Below, one piece after another: positions 49,401-55,400 of a stretch of DNA of 64,000 nt. Below the pieces are notes generated by a model. It was not told where the DNA came from and searched no databases. It saw nothing but the letters and a program-made list of their open reading frames with translations. The stretch is from Anodontia alba (lineage: Eukaryota > Mollusca > Bivalvia > Lucinida > Lucinidae). The stretch spans positions 61,152,514 to 61,216,513 of the forward strand of contig OZ024823.1 in the NCBI GenBank assembly GCA_964016985.1. Direction: 5' to 3'. The first letter of the stretch is position 1; every line of letters begins with the position of its first letter. The position numbers and the translations under genes are program-made.

Positions 49401-52400
49401 TTTGATAAGCTTATTGGGGGAATGATGAGATATTTTACATATGAAATTAGGATCGAAAATAAGCAGACCCATATTCTTTCTTTTTTTTGTTGGACATGTA
49501 GTTCCAGAGTTATGCACCTTTTTCGACTCATGCCTTTTAAGCCTATGGGACATAATGAAATCTTGTGAGCAAGACATCTCGAAAACTATTTGAGCTAGGG
49601 CCATGAAATTTGATAAGCTTATTTGGGGGAATGATGAAATATTTTATGTATGAAATAAGGATTGAAAATAAACAGACCCATATTTTTTCTTTTTTTTTGT
49701 GGGACATGTAGTTCCAGAGTTATGCACCTTTTTCGACTCATGCCTTGTAAGCCTATGGGACATAATGAAATCTTGTGAGCAAGACATCTCGAAAACTGTT
49801 TGAGCTAGGGCCATGAAACTTGATAAGCTTATTAGGAATATGAGAAAATCATCTGATTATTTTTTCAGAGTTATGTCCTCTCCAACTTTTACATTTTGTA
49901 TAGACAAGCGTACAGTTGGGGGCATAGTGTTTTAGAAACACATTTCTAGTGTAGAGAAATAAGAAAAATACTGGTACTTTTGAACAGAAAAAAAGGCAAC
50001 AAAAAAGTCTTATCTTGAGCTATATATATATCCAAAATGTGAATTAAAAACTTAGTCCCTAATTGTAAAATTAACTTTTTCTAGCATTCTAAATAAGCAG
50101 ACCATCCAGTATCTAGATCTCCATAAAATTATGTAATGGAATCATCTTGCCAAGAAATAACAAAAATACAATACTGTCCCTTTTCCCCATAAAGTAGCTT
50201 GTCTGCGTAACAAATTTCCTTGAATTTCAGGGTGTAATTTTATGGGACCTGAAGGATCGCTGTTTGGTAAGAAGGTTCCAGGGAGTTACACAGGGAATGT
50301 ATGCAATACACTCATGTTTTGGAGGTTTGAATCAGGACTTCATAGCTAGTGGTAGTGAAGGTATACCTGACTTTTTTAGCTCACCTGAGCCAAAGGCTAT
50401 TGTGATCACTTGCCGTCTGTCTGTCTCCATCTGTCTGTCTGTCCACACATTTGAACGATTTCTCCTCTGAAACCCCCGGGCCAATTTGCTTCAAACTTCA
50501 TGTGGAGCCTTCTGTTGAAGGGGGATTGAAAATTTTACAAATTGTCACGGTCCATTAATCAAGATGGCCGCCATACCCAAATGGCTTAAAAACACTTAAT
50601 AATCTTCTCCAGAACCATGAAAGCTTTGAGGCTAAATCTTGGGATATAGCATCAGGGACTCAAGGTCTACCGAGTTTGTTCAAATGGTGATCCTAGGCTG
50701 ACCTTTGACCTTTTTACAGTAAGGTCAAATTTTCATCCCTATGCATTTGTATGGTGAAAATATTGAAAATTCAGTTTCCCAAAATGTATTAAAGACTAAT
50801 GGCTGAAACTTAAAATGTGTGAGTAAAGTAGCAAACCCTTTTAGTTACAATAAAAATTTTGTCCCCTGTGGTTATCTGCCCTTGCCCCTTGGCTACATAC
50901 ATTATATAAAATCTTGTAATTTTAAAATGTCTTCTACTTTGAAGCCGGCCTCGGTGGCTCAGTTGGATGCGCCGTCCGACTGGAGACCAGGAGGTTGCGG
51001 GTTCAACCCCCGCCGAGGTCGGCAACATTCTTTCATGGAGATTGATCTGAAATATTTTCTATGGTCATTCTCTCCCTTCCGCTGATTCAAGAAGGGCAGT
51101 TGTCAGTTTCTGGCGAAAGAATGTGCACAATACCGGTTAACCGCTTAGAGGACTAAGCCTGCCCAGTAAACGTGTGGTTAGGTAAACTGATCGCGCTCGA
51201 CATGACCCCATTGGGTTGACTGGGCCGTAAAACCTCAACACAAACAAATCTTCTTTGAAACCGCTTGACCAATTTTCACCAGATTTCACATTGAGCCTTC
51301 TGTCAAAGGGGTATTATCGATTTGTTCAAACGTTTCTGCGTCATTAAACAAGATGGCCACCATGCCCATATATGGTAAAAAAAAATTTAAAATCTTCTTC
51401 TCCAGAACCAAGAAAGCATCAAGGCTGAATCTTGGTATAAGCATTTGGGACTCAAAGTCTACCAAGTTTGTTCAAATGATGACCCTAGGTTGACATTTGA
51501 CTTTCTTATGACCAGGTCAAATTTACATCCCTATACATTTGTGTGGGGAAAATGTTGAAAATTTAGCTTCTCAAAATGTATTAAAGACTAATGGCTGAAA
51601 CTTACATGTATGATCAAAGTAGCAAACCCTTTTAGTTACAATAAAAACTTTGTCCCCCGGGTTATCTGCCCTTGCCCCTAAGCTACAAACATGTATAAAA
51701 TCTTGTAATTTTAAAACGTCTTCTACTCTGAAACGGCTTCACATTGAGCCTGCTGTCAAAAAGGTATTATCAATTTGTTCAGATGGTTCTGCATCATTAA
51801 ACAAGATGGAGCCGTGCTTTTATATGGTAAAAAACACTTAAAAATCTTCTCCAGAACTGAGAAAGCTTCAAGGCTGGCTGAATCTTGGTATAAAGGATCC
51901 AATACTCAAGGGTCTACCAAGTTTGTTCAGATGATGACGGGCCCCCGTAGCCTAGTGGATAAGAGAGTTGACTCTTAATCCATTAGGTTTCTCACCGCTG
52001 TGGTTCGAGCCTCGCTCGGGTCATATGTGGGAAAGCCAAGTTCTGCTTACGGATGGTCAGGTGGTTTTTCTCCAGGTTCTCCGGTTTTCGCCCACCTTCG
52101 ATGAACGATCGGCTGGATATAAGTGAAATATTCTTGAAAGTGCCGCAAAACCCAAATCAAAAAAACAAAAAAACAAAAACAAATGATGACCCTAGTTTGA
52201 CATTTGACCTTACAGCAACGTCAAATTTACATCCCTTTTGTATGGGGAAAATATTGAAATTTCAGTTTCTCAAAATATTTTAAAGACTAATGACTGAAAC
52301 TTACATTGTATGTTCAAAGTAGTCAACCCATTTAGTTACAATCAAAATTTTGTCCCCCAGGGTTGTCTGCCTTTGCCCCCGGGCTGCATACATGTGTAAA

Positions 52401-55400
52401 ATCTTGTAATCTTTATACCCCCGGCGTACGAAGACATTTATTTTGTGTCAAAGATATCTCAGGAACTACTTTACCTAGAAACTTGAAATTTTGTACACAT
52501 GACAAGTATGACTAGTTGTATTGTGGGAAAGAAAATAAGGGCCATGGGACCAGGTCCCTTAGAGTTATTTCCCTTTGTTGTTCTGGCTATACTGATGGCC
52601 ATGGTATTTATTTGTGTCAAAGATATCTCAGGAACTACTTTACCTAGAAACTTGAAATTTTGTACACATGACAAGTATGACTAGTTGTATTGTGGGAAAG
52701 AAAATAAGGGCCATGGGGCCAGGTCCCTTAGAGTTATTTCCCTTTGTTGTTCTGTATATACTGATGGCCATGGCATTTATTTGTGTCAAAGATATCTCAG
52801 GAACTACTTTACCTAGAAACTTGAAATTTTATACACATGACAAGTATGACTAGTTGTATTGTGGGAAAGAAAATAAGGGCTATGGGGCCAGATCCCTTAG
52901 AGTTGTTTCCCTTTGTTGTTCAGTCTATACTGATGGCCATGGCCGGGGGTATTAGTGAGCATATGCTCACTTCGTGGTCTAGTTAAATATCTTCTTCTCT
53001 AAAACAGCTGGATTAATTTTTACCAGATTCACATTGGGCCTTCTGTTGAAGGGATATTATCAATTTGTTCAAACGGTTCTGCATCAGTAAATAAGATGAC
53101 CACTCTGCCCATATAAGGTAAAATAAAGCTTAAAAATCTTCTCCAGAACCAAGAAAGCTTCAAGGCTGAATCCTTATATATAGCATTGGGAACTCAAGGT
53201 CTACCAAATTTGGTCAAATGATGACCCTAGGTTGACACTTGACCTTCTTACGGCAAGGTCAAATTTGCGTCCCTATGCATTTATATGGGGAAATATTGAA
53301 AATTCTGTTTCTCAAAATGTATTAAAGACTAATGGCTGAAATTTACAGTGTCTGATCAAAGTAGCAAACCCTTTTAGGCCCATTACTAAAACACAGAACG
53401 GAAAAGAACATGGAACAGAACAAAAATAAATATTTTTGTTCCGTGTTTTAGTACATTTTGTTCCATTTTTCGGCATGTTATACCGTTCCATCTCTCAGTA
53501 GCTTTTGTTCCATACTTTAGTTTATTATTCTGTTCTGTCTTTTAGTAGATTTTTTTCCGTCACTGATTGGATCTCATTCTATACTGTAAATGGAAAGGAA
53601 AACAACAAAAGCTACAATTATTAGTTTTATCTGAAATATTCAATTTAATAAAACTCAAATATGTGAATTCATGCAATGATTTATTTGGTCTGGCAAAATG
53701 GACAAATGAAAGTACCTTTAGTCGTGATTTTTGAACCTGGTTCAATGCTTTCTGGATGAAATGCGCGGTCACAATTCTCACCAGTAATGTACTTGCTTCT
53801 TGTGTTGGGCATTCTTCAAAGACAATGCAGAGGTATTTTCAGAATTTTCTTGACTTTGGAAAGTCTGTGAGACAACTTGTAAGAAGTGTTATGCTTCAGA
53901 AATGGGGACATACACCTATTTTCGAGGCAAAACTTCAAGTGACTGCATTTGTCAGACGTCATGGGCCTTTTGTTATCACATATATATCATGAGGTTCTGG
54001 GTTTGAATCCCGCTGGAGGTGGACTTCACCTCAAGACTGTTTGGCAGTTGGGTGCATAGAGCTTTTCATTATCACCCTTCCATCATCACAATATGAGTTA
54101 AATAAGGTTGGATGGGATATAAAACACCAAATCATCATCATCAGTTATCTGGAATATATATAATCCACGGCATGTGAAAAGGGCCTGATTTTCTGCTTAC
54201 AGAATCCTTGGATACTGTAAAACATAGCTTTAGCGGGTATCCATATAATATTTTCCATATATCTCCATGTAAACATTTAGATCTGTGGCATAAGAAGCCA
54301 CATTGCCACATTCAAAGTCACCTGTAGTGGAACTTCTCTTCAACTGCAAGCCAGCCGGCCTCAATGGCTCAGTCGGATGTGCATACGACTGATGATCAGG
54401 AGGTCGCAGGTTTGATCCCGGTCAGGTTCGGCAACATTCTTTCGTGGAGATTGATCATGAAATATTATATGGTCATTCTAACCTGATGAAAGGCAGTTAT
54501 CATTTTTTGGTAAAAGAATGTGCATAAGTACTGATTAACCGCTTAGAGGACTAAGCCTGCCCAGTAAAAGTGTGATTAGGTACATTGACTGGCTCGACAT
54601 GACCTTAACGGCTTGACTCGGCCATAAAACCTCAACTCAGTCAATCATCGGCCAGCCACCCTTATCAGCTGTTGTAGAGAGTAGGCTGCTATAGAGTCTG
54701 GTGATGTACCGAAAAAGTAGTTGCTGAATGACAAACAGTTTAGATGGCACATTCTGCAGTGTCCGATCTGGTCTGCACTGTTAAGGCCTGTTTGTCTGAA
54801 ATGTGATGGTACTTTAAATTGTACACTTTTGTACTGAGTTGAGAGAGCAAAGATTAATTTTTAGCTCACTTGTATGGAAGTACAGAAAGAGCTATTCCTC
54901 TACCTGCTGGGTTGGCATCCACAAATGTTAAACGTTTTACAGTAAAGTTTTTAAAAAATCATATTTTCCTAATCTTTTTGAAGATTTAGTTATACCCCTG
55001 CAAACTGTGTTTGTCCAAGGGGAGCATATACTGTTTTCACATTGTCCGTCTGTCCATGACATTTTGCTTGTGGGGGTATCTATTAAGCCATGCTTCTTGG
55101 CATTCTTGTTAATATTTGGCGTGATAATAGATATTGGTCCAAAGTTATATACAGTACCACCCCACCCCTGCTTGTGATCTAGAGTTTAAAGTCATGGGCT
55201 TGCAGTTTTCTTGATAAGATTTTACTGCTGAATGCTGAGTGACCTTGAGGTCAAAGACCTATGCTGGGTATCAGAATAGTTAACAGCAGAAGCTCCTATC
55301 CAGATCACATTGGTTCAATAAGCCTCAATTTTGTTTTTGTATATACATGTATTGTAGATCACAAAGTATATATCTGGCATATCAGACGTGAGTTTCCTAT

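Larger units (their letters stand above)
44122..50025. repeat. Family A MITE split by two elements
   Basis: Three pieces of one MITE: 44122-44147 (agttctagataagatatgta), about 49067-49177 (ctagtttctccacaaaaaca, gtgagtactcattagaaatt) and 49950-50025 (gtagagaaataagaaaaata, cttatcttgagcta). A DIRS retrotransposon separates the first two, and a Helitron-like element separates the second and third. Confidence 0.65.
50375..53384 (+). mobile_element. Helitron-like element, 346-bp-type units, interrupted by SINEs and another element
   Basis: The 5' end is TTTTTTAGCTCACCTGAGCC at the exon j donor. Units recur near 50450, 51245, 51715 and 52985 (cttctctgaaaccgc-like, aagatggccgccat, gaaccaagaaagcttcaagg, ttgaccttcttacggcaag). 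Interrupted by SINEs at 50944 and 51939 and by a Helitron-like element at 52413. The 3' terminus is not recognised. Confidence 0.55.

Noticed and set aside
53756..53992. Open frame starting [20 protein letters not shown]
   Set aside because: No motif or family resemblance, runs into a SINE fragment, and lies within a WDR26 intron; insufficient support for a nested gene.
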